Shown here piece by piece: positions 7,263 through 15,414 of a stretch of 33,651 bases of DNA; positions within the stretch are counted from its first letter, which is position 1, and each line of letters begins with the position of its first letter. The notes beneath the pieces were generated by a model. That model did no database searches. It was not told the DNA's origin and saw only the letters and a list, made by a program, of their open reading frames with translations. Source of the stretch: Pyrinomonadaceae bacterium (lineage in GTDB: Bacteria; Acidobacteriota; Blastocatellia; Pyrinomonadales; Pyrinomonadaceae); assembly GCA_023717605.1 (NCBI GenBank), contig JAMQPH010000431.1, positions 1-33,651 on the forward strand, read 5' to 3'. The position numbers and the translations under genes were made by a program.

Positions 7263-8897
7263 TCAGCTCCCACTGATGCAATACAGCGAATTCTTACTGC
7301 GTAGGAACAACTGACCATCCGCAATCACTGGTGAAGCAATGAACATCTGATCCTCAAGTGTGTTTGTGGCAACCACTTCGAATTGTTCTCCCAGTTTCAA
7401 GACAATCACGTCGCCTTCTTCGCTTGCGAGATAGAGCTTGCCATTTGCCCCTACAGGCGAGGCCTTAAAGTTATAAGGCTTGGGCAAGCGCACTTGATGA
7501 TAGTAGGGCTCGCCGGTCGTTACATTAAAACTGCTTACCTGACCTGAATCAGTGACTACATACAGTTTGCCTTCATGCAGAACCGGTGACAGTGTGTACG
7601 AGAGCCCACGCGTCTGACTCCACAGTACGGCGTCTGTTCCGCTCAAGTCGCCCTCCTTGCCGAGCTTTATCGCCATCAGTTTCGGATCGCGATGTCCGCT
7701 CATCACAAACACGACGCCGTCCAGGTAAACAGGCGCCGAGATCACATTCGATCCCAGTCCAGCGCACTCCCAGATTAGTTTCCCTGTCTCGACGTCGTAG
7801 CTGCGCACTTTCCGCGTGGCAGCGACTACGACCTGTCCGCGGCCGGAGTGTTCGATCACCAGCGGTGTGCTCCATGAACTCGGCTCGTCACGCTCGGCTC
7901 GCCAGAGTTCTTTGCCGGTGCGTTTGTCGAGCGCGACGAAAAAGGAGCCGTTTTCGTGGTCGAAGGTTAGAAAAACCCGATTATTATCCAGTGCCGGCGC
8001 GCTCCCTTCGCCAAACTGCAAGCGCATTCGCATTTGCACGCCAAGGTCCTTCTCCCAGATGAGCTTCCCGTTTAAGTCATAACAATAGATGCCCCGCGAT
8101 CCGAAAGACACGTAGAGATATTTGCCGTCCGTGATGGGCGAGTTTGAGGCGAAGCTCCCGTAGGTTCGATGATAACCCTCGTGAGGTGTAGCGATTCGAG
8201 CGGTCTTTTGCCAGATCACTTTGCCGGTCTTTCGATCCAGGCAGATAAGCAGGAACTTGTGTTCGATCTGTGCGCCAACGCCGCCTCCTGGCCCACGTTG
8301 CCCACCTTGCCTGCCGCCACGCCCGGGAGTTTCCGCACCGGCACTTGGCGCCCCGGTAGGTGGCGCCGCGGTATTCGGTGCTCCTGAAGGTGATGCTGTG
8401 GGAGTCGGCGCGCTGTTAGATGGTGCCGCGGTTAGCCCCCCGGTAACAGGCGCAGCTGCAGCCTGCGAAGTTGATGTCGAGGTTTGGATGGCTTCCGGAG
8501 TCTTTCCTGTCTGGACTGCCGTTGTGAGGAACACTTTGTCTCCCCAGATCACAGGAGTAGAGAAGCCGCGCCCGGGGATCTCAGTTTTCCATTTGATGTT
8601 CTTCGTGTTACTCCAACTGGTTGGCGCATCTCCTCGGGCCATGCCGTTTCGATATGGTCCACGCCACTCCGGCCAATGCGCTGCATCGCTGTCGACAGCA
8701 CGCAAGTGTGGTTCAAGACCATCCGAGATCCGGAGTCTCGAGGTCAGGAAGGGCGGTTTAACCCCGGGTGTTGACTGCCATTCACTCTGTGCCTGACTCG
8801 CGGGTAATCCAACAGTTAACCCGAATCGGTGTGGTAGCCCGACTGATAACCCCAAGAGTGTTATCAAAATAACGATCGAGATCTTTCTCATGAGCAT
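7263..8897 (-). CDS. PQQ-like beta-propeller repeat protein
   Basis: Repeated blade motifs such as LICLDRKTGKVIWQK, YCYDLNGKLIWEKDLG, FVALDKRTGKELWRAERDE, SYDVETGKLIWECAG; N-terminal hydrophobic signal. Confidence 0.9.
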   Translation of the reverse strand: MLMRKISIVILITLLGLSVGLPHRFGLTVGLPASQAQSEWQSTPGVKPPFLTSRLRISDGLEPHLRAVDSDAAHWPEWRGPYRNGMARGDAPTSWSNTKNIKWKTEIPGRGFSTPVIWGDKVFLTTAVQTGKTPEAIQTSTSTSQAAAAPVTGGLTAAPSNSAPTPTASPSGAPNTAAPPTGAPSAGAETPGRGGRQGGQRGPGGGVGAQIEHKFLLICLDRKTGKVIWQKTARIATPHEGYHRTYGSFASNSPITDGKYLYVSFGSRGIYCYDLNGKLIWEKDLGVQMRMRLQFGEGSAPALDNNRVFLTFDHENGSFFVALDKRTGKELWRAERDEPSSWSTPLVIEHSGRGQVVVAATRKVRSYDVETGKLIWECAGLGSNVISAPVYLDGVVFVMSGHRDPKLMAIKLGKEGDLSGTDAVLWSQTRGLSYTLSPVLHEGKLYVVTDSGQVSSFNVTTGEPYYHQVRLPKPYNFKASPVGANGKLYLASEEGDVIVLKLGEQFEVVATNTLEDQMFIASPVIADGQLFLRSKNSLYCISGS

Positions 8898-9106
8898 ATT
8901 CTCCGTTAGCTATCGGTTTTTGTATGCGTCGTTCCGGCGGAACCACTGGCCCAATTGTTGGCTCTCCTGACCGAACATCAGGGGATCCTCTTCGACGAAT
9001 TTGCTGAAACAGCCAGATGTTACTTGGGTGACATCGCTTTTTTCAATGGTGTTCTCTCGGTCGCGACGTCGTTCGAAGATTTGTTTTCCGCTGTCTCGGC
9101 CAGCAA

Positions 9107-9757
9107 TTATGATTTACGCGTAAGTTTCAAGGCAGCAGCAACAATCGGCTTAGCCCACCCGGGAGTGTGTGTCAGGTCTCTCGGTCCAAGAATCTTTCCT
9201 CGTTCCATAGACAGCACCAGTATCGGTTTTGGTGTTTTACCGCCGGCGGGATCCGCTTCCGCGCTGTTATCAAACATTCGTAGTGCGCGAAGAACCGGCA
9301 GAAGATCGATTAGGTTAAGGCGGCTTTGTTCATAGCGTCGCCGTATGTCTGCTTCGGAGATGTCGTGACCGCCGCGGGCAACTCGCGACTTTACTCGCGC
9401 GATGTGAAGTTCGGCCCCGTCCAGTCCGAGATACCAAACATAGATTTCGACGCCTGCATTTGCCGCTTTCTTCAGCAGGCGTGGAATCGTATTCGCGCCC
9501 AGCGTAGTTTCGAATGCAAAGTCGAGCTGTTCGCCGATGGCGCGTTTGAGAAGCCTGACGCCTTCGTGCCAGGCGGCGCTATTGGCTTCTGTTTGTGTCA
9601 GAGTGGGATTTGCCGCCAGGAATTTTCGCGCGGCTTCATCGGGGTTGTAGTAATCAGCGCCCACTTGACGAAGGGTTTCACCTGCAACGCTGCTTTTGCC
9701 GGCGCCATTGACGCCGGCAATCACGTAGACACTCGGCCGCGGGCGTGGAGGAGTCAT
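9107..9757 (-). CDS. zeta toxin-like P-loop kinase
   Basis: Walker A VIAGVNGAGKSSVAG, DYYNPDEAARKF, FAFETTLGANTI, RVKSRVARGGHDISEADIRRRYEQSRLNL. Confidence 0.82.
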   Translation of the reverse strand: MTPPRPRPSVYVIAGVNGAGKSSVAGETLRQVGADYYNPDEAARKFLAANPTLTQTEANSAAWHEGVRLLKRAIGEQLDFAFETTLGANTIPRLLKKAANAGVEIYVWYLGLDGAELHIARVKSRVARGGHDISEADIRRRYEQSRLNLIDLLPVLRALRMFDNSAEADPAGGKTPKPILVLSMERGKILGPRDLTHTPGWAKPIVAAALKLTRKS

Positions 9758-9880
9758 CGACTCTCTGGGTGATAATGCAGTGAAGCCGGAGGTTCTGAGT
9801 TCTGAGTTCAGCCTTCAGGCTGCGGCCCTGCGGTCCGGACAATCTAGAGCTTGATGAACTCTAAAGCGCATCAGTACCAT

Positions 9881-10231
9881 TCATTTCTTTCTCCGTGCAC
9901 CTTTTACTGCAGCGCGGCCAAGCTCGGCCGGTGAAGCATTGAAAGCAGCTTTCATCCCTTTGCGAGATTTTTGCGTCTGCATGCCTGCCAGCAGTTCGTC
10001 AAACTCGTTGCTGAGTGCATCAAGAGTCCTAGAGCGTACGTTGACGAGCGATTCGAATTCAGCAACTGAAAGCAGCACCGCTTTCGTAGTATCATGCCGC
10101 GTGATGGCGACCGCGCCGGTGTGCGTTGCCTGTTCGAGAATCTGACCAAACTCATTTTTAACTCGTGTAGCAGCGACGGTGGGAATATCAACCAACTCCC
10201 CGCGACTGTTTTTAAAGGTCAAATTGGCCAT
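9881..10231 (-). CDS. Phd/YefM-family antitoxin
   Basis: VAATRVKNEFGQILEQATHTGAVAITRHDTTKAVLLSVAEFESLV matches the Phd/YefM pattern (NxFGxxLexa...v.ItrhgkpvavLlsveeyesL). RBS gggagg upstream of the ATG. Directly upstream of the zeta-like gene. Confidence 0.82.
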   Translation of the reverse strand: MANLTFKNSRGELVDIPTVAATRVKNEFGQILEQATHTGAVAITRHDTTKAVLLSVAEFESLVNVRSRTLDALSNEFDELLAGMQTQKSRKGMKAAFNASPAELGRAAVKGARRKK

Positions 10232-10260
10232 ACCGAACCTCCCAGGAAAAATCAGTAGCC

Positions 10261-10289
10261 ATTATAGCTAATTTAGCCACTGTGTCCAA
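10261..10289 (-). promoter_or_regulatory. sigma70-like promoter with near-palindromic candidate operator for the TA operon
   Basis: Minus strand TTGGAC - 17 bp - TATAAT, with the imperfect palindrome TAGCTAATTTAGCCA (10265-10279, + strand) overlapping the spacer and -10. Confidence 0.6.
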
Positions 10290-10432
10290 AAAGGAGCGTT
10301 ATGAAAACAGAATCCGCAGATTACGCCGATGCCGCAGAAGACGGAGAACAATTTAGTGAGAGTACCTGATCTCGGAATATCACAGCCTTAGATGAGGACT
10401 GGCCACCGATCTGAGAGAACTTCAACTCAAAA

Positions 10433-12394
10433 TCACAATCTGAAGTTGTAGGTAATTGTTCCTACGACCTCGCCGCTGCCAGGAAGCTTCGCCGGAGAAA
10501 AGGTGGCCTTCTTTGCAGCTTTCAATGCCGCCGCTCGTAGTTGGGAGTCACCTTCCAAGGTGCGCCACGATATGACCTTGCCCGCCCGGTTCACTCGAAC
10601 CAATACTTTAATTGTGCCGTAGATCCCCTTGCTCTTAGCCTTTTCGGGGTAATTCGGCCGAGGCAGATTGCGTTCTGACCCAGCGAGGGGTCCGCCGACC
10701 ACAGGGTAATTTTCACCTACGTTCGCCACAGATGATCCAGTTGCAGCCGACGATCCCGTCGCAGACGGCGAATCGGTTTCCGCCGGCATTGGCGAGCCGG
10801 TCGCCGCTGGAGATTCTGTTTGCGCTACGAAGTTGTAGGTGATGGTTCCTGACAAGACTCTTCCCTGGACAGCAAGTTTCTCGGGGGAGAAGGTGGCGTT
10901 CTGTGCCGCCGCAACGGCCGCCGCTCGCAGACGCCGGTCTCCGCTGGAACTGCGGGCCAAGACGACCCTGCCTTTCTTGTTCACCTGAATCCGAACCTTG
11001 ATTGTGCCTGAAACCCCTTCAGCCCTGGCCTTAGCGGGGTATTCCGGTTCCGGCACATCGACTTCCATCCCGCTAAGCGCGCCGGATACCAATGGCGAAG
11101 CATTCCTGGTCACTTCCGGTTGCTCCGTTTGAGTTGCAATCGGAGAAGTGGAGATAGCTGCAATCGGCGCACTGGCTACTTTCTCGCTGGAGCGATAATT
11201 GTTCATCAGGTAGCCGAGAGACGCGCCTAGTACAGTTATAATCGCTACCAACACCCACAGTGTCTGCCGCGACCAATCCCTGGCTGCGGAGTTATTGGAC
11301 ATCGAGACATCGACGCTAATTAATTTGGCAGCATCGTAAGCGCAATACCTGACAAGTGGATTGTCATAAGCTGTATTGCATTCCGGGCAGCGTTTTACGG
11401 GCAGTGGATTGAACGACTCGCCGGTTTTGGGTTCAATCACTACCGGCCGAGTGGAAATCTCGGGAGGGCGACGGTCGAGAGTGGTGTCGGGATCATTGGA
11501 GTCCAGCGCGCTCCCCACGCTTGTTGGTGCTGGCCAATGGGACTTCGCGGGAACTTCACCTTCACTTCGTTGACTGGATTCCTCCAGGAGTCTCAGATGT
11601 TCTATTGTGGCTGCTATCCTTGCTGACTGCGTCGCTGCCGTTTGGGCCTCGTTCTCCCGCCGCTCTGGCTCGGACTTGGTTCTCCGCTGCTCGTCCGCCA
11701 CCCTGTGATCATCCCGATGAGGTGAACTCTTGGTTTCGATCGGAGATGCGTGATGCACCTCTTCCACCTGGTGCGTGGCGCCGGTTGCAGATCGGGTTTC
11801 TACCGCTCCCTGTTCTGACTGGAGACTGGCATCCTGCTGACGCGCAGTATTTGTCTCGATGGGAGTTGAGCAGTGGGCCTCTTCCGCTTCCCGATGCGCC
11901 TGTTCTGCATTACGGCGTGCCTGAGCGGCCATTATCTGCTGGTGAAACTTCATGAACCTGACGGCATCTGGTTGTCGTGCAATCCTTGGCTCCGTCGCAG
12001 GTGCGTGCGCCTCTTCGATTTGGGGTTGCGTTGGGCCGGGTGAAGACCAGGTCTCTACCGCTTCCTGTTCTGACAAGGACTCCGTTTTCAGTGGTTGGGC
12101 GTTTGAGAGTAATTGGGCGACGTCCCACGAACCTCTTCGATCAGCCCAATCCTTTGCAGTTAAACCAAGGTTATCCTGAAACTGCACGTCTGCGCCCGCG
12201 GCAAGCAAAAGGCGCGCAATATCGACATGGTTAAAGATGGCGGCGACCATGAGAGCCGTATGTCCTCCTCGACCCCTTTGGTCTACGTCGGCACCCTCAG
12301 CTAACAGGGTACTCATCGCATCGGCATCGCCGTTAGACGCTACGCGGATGATTGAAGGACCGGCAGAGATAAGATTCTCCCTTTCAGTTAGCAC
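10433..12394 (-). CDS. ankyrin repeat - zinc ribbon - TM - duplicated TonB C-terminal domain protein
   Basis: GHTALMVAAIFNHVDIARLLLAAGADVQFQDNLGLTAKDWA; KRCPECNTAYDNPLVRYC; TM TLWVLVAIITVLGASLGYLM; two PxYPxKAxxxGxxGTIKVxxxVNxxGxV...NATFSPxKL...GTITYNF units. Confidence 0.87.
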   Translation of the reverse strand: MLTERENLISAGPSIIRVASNGDADAMSTLLAEGADVDQRGRGGHTALMVAAIFNHVDIARLLLAAGADVQFQDNLGLTAKDWADRRGSWDVAQLLSNAQPLKTESLSEQEAVETWSSPGPTQPQIEEAHAPATEPRIARQPDAVRFMKFHQQIMAAQARRNAEQAHREAEEAHCSTPIETNTARQQDASLQSEQGAVETRSATGATHQVEEVHHASPIETKSSPHRDDHRVADEQRRTKSEPERRENEAQTAATQSARIAATIEHLRLLEESSQRSEGEVPAKSHWPAPTSVGSALDSNDPDTTLDRRPPEISTRPVVIEPKTGESFNPLPVKRCPECNTAYDNPLVRYCAYDAAKLISVDVSMSNNSAARDWSRQTLWVLVAIITVLGASLGYLMNNYRSSEKVASAPIAAISTSPIATQTEQPEVTRNASPLVSGALSGMEVDVPEPEYPAKARAEGVSGTIKVRIQVNKKGRVVLARSSSGDRRLRAAAVAAAQNATFSPEKLAVQGRVLSGTITYNFVAQTESPAATGSPMPAETDSPSATGSSAATGSSVANVGENYPVVGGPLAGSERNLPRPNYPEKAKSKGIYGTIKVLVRVNRAGKVISWRTLEGDSQLRAAALKAAKKATFSPAKLPGSGEVVGTITYNFRL

Positions 12395-12612
12395 GATTAG
12401 TCATCCCCTGAGTACAGACGCGACATTTTAGAGGCTGTCACTGGGAAAATCCACGGAATTCTCGGATTGGGGAATTAAGCAACAAGGATTAGACCGCGGA
12501 TGAACGCGGATTGGCAGAAAGAGAGATACGTGATGAGTAGGAGCAGTCGACAATCGGCATTCAGCACCAGTAACTCCCAGTCGTTCGCCCGGGTGGTGCC
12601 GGCAAAGCAGAA

Positions 12613-13368
12613 CTAGCGGTTAACAATCAGCTCGAACGGCTTCTTCAAAATGCTTCCGGTCTTCTTGAAGAAGCCAACCACCTTCGAGCCTTTACTGTGA
12701 TGGGCGGATTCATTAGTCACCCAACCCGCTCGCTGGTTTGCCACCCTCGCTGTGCTGTGCTGCTGCCGACCACGCTCCCGTGAACGGGGTCTCGCTTGAT
12801 TTCTCGCTTGCGAGTTTCTGTTAACCTTCTCGGTCTTGCGTTTGGCTACCATCCGTTTGGAGCTCGATGGACCACGTTTGGTCGCAACCTGTTTGGAGGT
12901 CGATGGACCACGTCGCAACTTAATCGATCGCGAGCCAGAGCCTTCTAGTAGCCGCTTGACCATTGACGACGTCAGCTCATCAGCTCCGATTCTTCGCTGC
13001 GTGGAGATAGCCTTGGGTCGATCAGTCTGGCTCGCAACCTGCCCCAGCGGATCAACCTGAGTCGACGGAGCGCTATTCGCCTTATCGGCTCCGGTTTGAG
13101 AAGCCGACATTTTGACATTGGGTTGATTCGCAGCATCGTAGTAGCCGATCAATAGCGCGCTTAACGCAACACCGGTCACGGCCAGGACTGCCAGTCCGGC
13201 GGGCGACCTAACAAGGCGCCGAACGGATAACCCGGAGGCAGCCGGCGCCAGCGAAACGCTTTTGAAAGAGGGAGGCTTCTCCGGAACAACTCTAAGTTCT
13301 GAGCCGTCGAAATCGCATAATTCCTGCCGGTCGTCAAAAGTGAACTCGCACTGTGGACAGTGTTTCAT
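12613..13368 (-). CDS. N-terminal CxxC zinc-ribbon-like membrane protein with GFFKKTGxILKxPF C-terminus
   Basis: MKHCPQCEFTFDDRQELCDFDG; TM GLAVLAVTGVALSALLIGYY; C-terminal GFFKKTGSILKKPFELIVNR. Start set at the ATG of MKHC (13368). Confidence 0.72.
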   Translation of the reverse strand: MKHCPQCEFTFDDRQELCDFDGSELRVVPEKPPSFKSVSLAPAASGLSVRRLVRSPAGLAVLAVTGVALSALLIGYYDAANQPNVKMSASQTGADKANSAPSTQVDPLGQVASQTDRPKAISTQRRIGADELTSSMVKRLLEGSGSRSIKLRRGPSTSKQVATKRGPSSSKRMVAKRKTEKVNRNSQARNQARPRSRERGRQQHSTARVANQRAGWVTNESAHHSKGSKVVGFFKKTGSILKKPFELIVNR

Positions 13369-13558
13369 ATCCAGACTCCCTGAAAATAAGAATATTAGGC
13401 GAGGTGCGGAAGGGAAAGTAGCACGTCTCGGGACGACCGTGGAATCCGCAAGACAAAAGATAGCTGCCAAGATGCCAGGATGCAAGGAAATCGGTGAATA
13501 AGGAATTGGTGATTTCGGATTGCGGAATTAAAGCGAAGGCAGATGAACGTGAAAGGAT

Positions 13559-14275
13559 TCAAGGGGATGTGAATGGCGATGCAGCAGGGGTTGCCGCTGG
13601 TGACGGAGTTGACGTGGATCTTTTATCGATCGCTTTGATTTGGTCGCGCTTTAGAAGAGTTACAACACCGCGCCGTCGATACCAGATTCCTTCTCCTGTT
13701 TCCCACACCTCGTCCGCCTCAACGCTAGTGCCGTTGGTGAGCCGAATCGTAACTGGCCCGCGCCTGGTCTCTTCGCTTCCGCCTGTCGACACCGGACTGG
13801 AACTCATGGCGACGCGAGCAGATTCCTTTCGAGGCGCAGGCGATGGCAATGCACTCGGTGAGGGAGACGGTTCGGCCGAAGGAGAGGCGCTGGCAAGTGG
13901 CGTGGGAGGCGAAAATAACAGAGGCATTGGTTGCTGAGCGACAGCCTCATTGGATGGCACGTTAGAACTTTGCTCTGGAGCCTCACGCGTCATCCGGTGG
14001 TAAACGATAAACAGGACCACTCCGATCGCTACACCAGCGACTGCCACGATGGCGAGAATCTTCCAGTTTTTCCAGACTCGCTCCTCTGTCGAATTTTGAT
14101 AAGCAACTGCCTCGACTATCTCACCTGGGCCGAGCGCCTGGGGACCCGGGTCCGCGGGTTGTACTAATAAGTTGGGATCACTATCCGAATAGTCTGCGAC
14201 GAGTTGAGTCCCGTCAAGGTCGCAGAACTTATAGGTATCAGGAAAACTTGAATCACATTGCGGACAACGTTTCAT
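13559..14275 (-). CDS. N-terminal CxxC zinc-ribbon-like membrane protein with GPVTIRLxNG...GIWYRRxG C-terminal module
   Basis: MKRCPQCDSSFPDTYKFCDLDG; TM ILAIVAVAGVAIGVVLFIVY; C-terminal GPVTIRLTNGTSVEADEVWETGEGIWYRRRGVVTLLKRDQIKAI. Confidence 0.75.
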   Translation of the reverse strand: MKRCPQCDSSFPDTYKFCDLDGTQLVADYSDSDPNLLVQPADPGPQALGPGEIVEAVAYQNSTEERVWKNWKILAIVAVAGVAIGVVLFIVYHRMTREAPEQSSNVPSNEAVAQQPMPLLFSPPTPLASASPSAEPSPSPSALPSPAPRKESARVAMSSSPVSTGGSEETRRGPVTIRLTNGTSVEADEVWETGEGIWYRRRGVVTLLKRDQIKAIDKRSTSTPSPAATPAASPFTSP

Positions 14276-14286
14276 AGGGATGCTCG

Positions 14287-14979
14287 CTAGGGTGACCTTG
14301 AGTGGTTCATTGCTCGAACGCGGTTGGGTTTGAGAAAGGTGACGATGCCTTTACGGCGGTACCAGATGCCGGCCTTTGTCCTCCAAACTTCATCGGCCTG
14401 CAAGGTGGAGCCGTTGGCAAGTCGGATGGTTACTGGACCACGGCCGGAGTTTGCGACGTCGCCTGTCGAAACCGGATTCGAGCTTACGCTAAGACGCGCC
14501 GAATCAGGTCGAGCGCTGAGAGTCGTCTTTGCCGCTGTAGAAGATAAGGGCTTGGCTGAGGGAGAAACATTGTCATGCGGCTCGGCGAGTATTTGCGATG
14601 CTTGTTGCGCGAGAGCAGCTTTGGCGGCAGCCTCGTTTGAAGCTAGCTTTGCAATTTGGGTCACACGGGAAGCTTGGGAAGTCTGAGCCTGGGAAGTTGG
14701 CGGAGCCTGGCTGGCCTGGAGAGTCGGGCGCATCCTTTGATAGCTGAGCAGTAGCAGGCCAATAATGAGACCGGCGACGGTTGCCGCTAACACGGTCTTC
14801 AGGTTCAGCTTACGCTGGTGCACTGCGGCGGTCAGTGATAGCTCCTCAGGCTTCTGCTCCGATTTTTCAACCAAGCTGACATCGCTGCCTACGTCGTCGG
14901 TAATGAGGAGTGTTTGGTCGAGGTCGCAGACCTGATCCGAGTCAAGATAAAGGAAACCGCATTTTGGACAATGTTTCAT
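14287..14979 (-). CDS. paralogue of the 13559..14275 protein
   Basis: MKHCPKCGFLYLDSDQVCDLD; TM VLAATVAGLIIGLLLLSY; C-terminal GPVTIRLANGSTLQADEVWRTKAGIWYRRKGIVTFLKPNRVRAM. Confidence 0.75.
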   Translation of the reverse strand: MKHCPKCGFLYLDSDQVCDLDQTLLITDDVGSDVSLVEKSEQKPEELSLTAAVHQRKLNLKTVLAATVAGLIIGLLLLSYQRMRPTLQASQAPPTSQAQTSQASRVTQIAKLASNEAAAKAALAQQASQILAEPHDNVSPSAKPLSSTAAKTTLSARPDSARLSVSSNPVSTGDVANSGRGPVTIRLANGSTLQADEVWRTKAGIWYRRKGIVTFLKPNRVRAMNHSRSP

Positions 14980-15414
14980 ATCGAACAAATCCTACCTCAG
15001 ACATTATGCCCTATTTTAGCGCCGCCGTGTGGCGGTTGATTCTGGGCGCCATTTAACTGAATAAAAGAAGGGGTCGGGCGGAAGTCTCCGCAGGGGAGCC
15101 CTCTGGTTGGAGATACCCGAATGTTCTCTGGAACAGGCGAGGACGAAATAGCGGCAGAGCTGGAGCCACCTGGTGCCCAACCCTCCAGCAAATGTTCTGC
15201 TTTTGTCTAATGTCTTGCCTTTGGTTTACTTGCGCCAGTGGATCCCTCCGTGTCTACCCTGCCCGTAATATGTCTTGCCTGCGGGAGTCACTCCCCGCTA
15301 GTATTTAGTCCCGGCCTCACTTGGCTGCCAAGCACCCGATCCAGTCACAATCTCTTGCCCAAAGTAGGTGTCTCATTAATTGGTGGCGTCTCCTGAGCTA
15401 CGGGAGGAGTTTGT

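Noticed and set aside
8221-8796. 191-aa plus-strand ORF with Pro/Gly/Ala-rich sequence
   Set aside because: Antisense of the low-complexity insertion in the beta-propeller gene.
8955-9335. 126-aa plus-strand ORF overlapping the zeta-like gene
   Set aside because: Mostly antisense to the toxin; no start context or domain recognised.
15195-15414. Possible riboswitch/leader upstream of the 15415 gene (short stems, ctcctgagctacgggag near the SD)
   Set aside because: No match to a riboswitch consensus that I could recognise; stem around the SD is only about four pairs.
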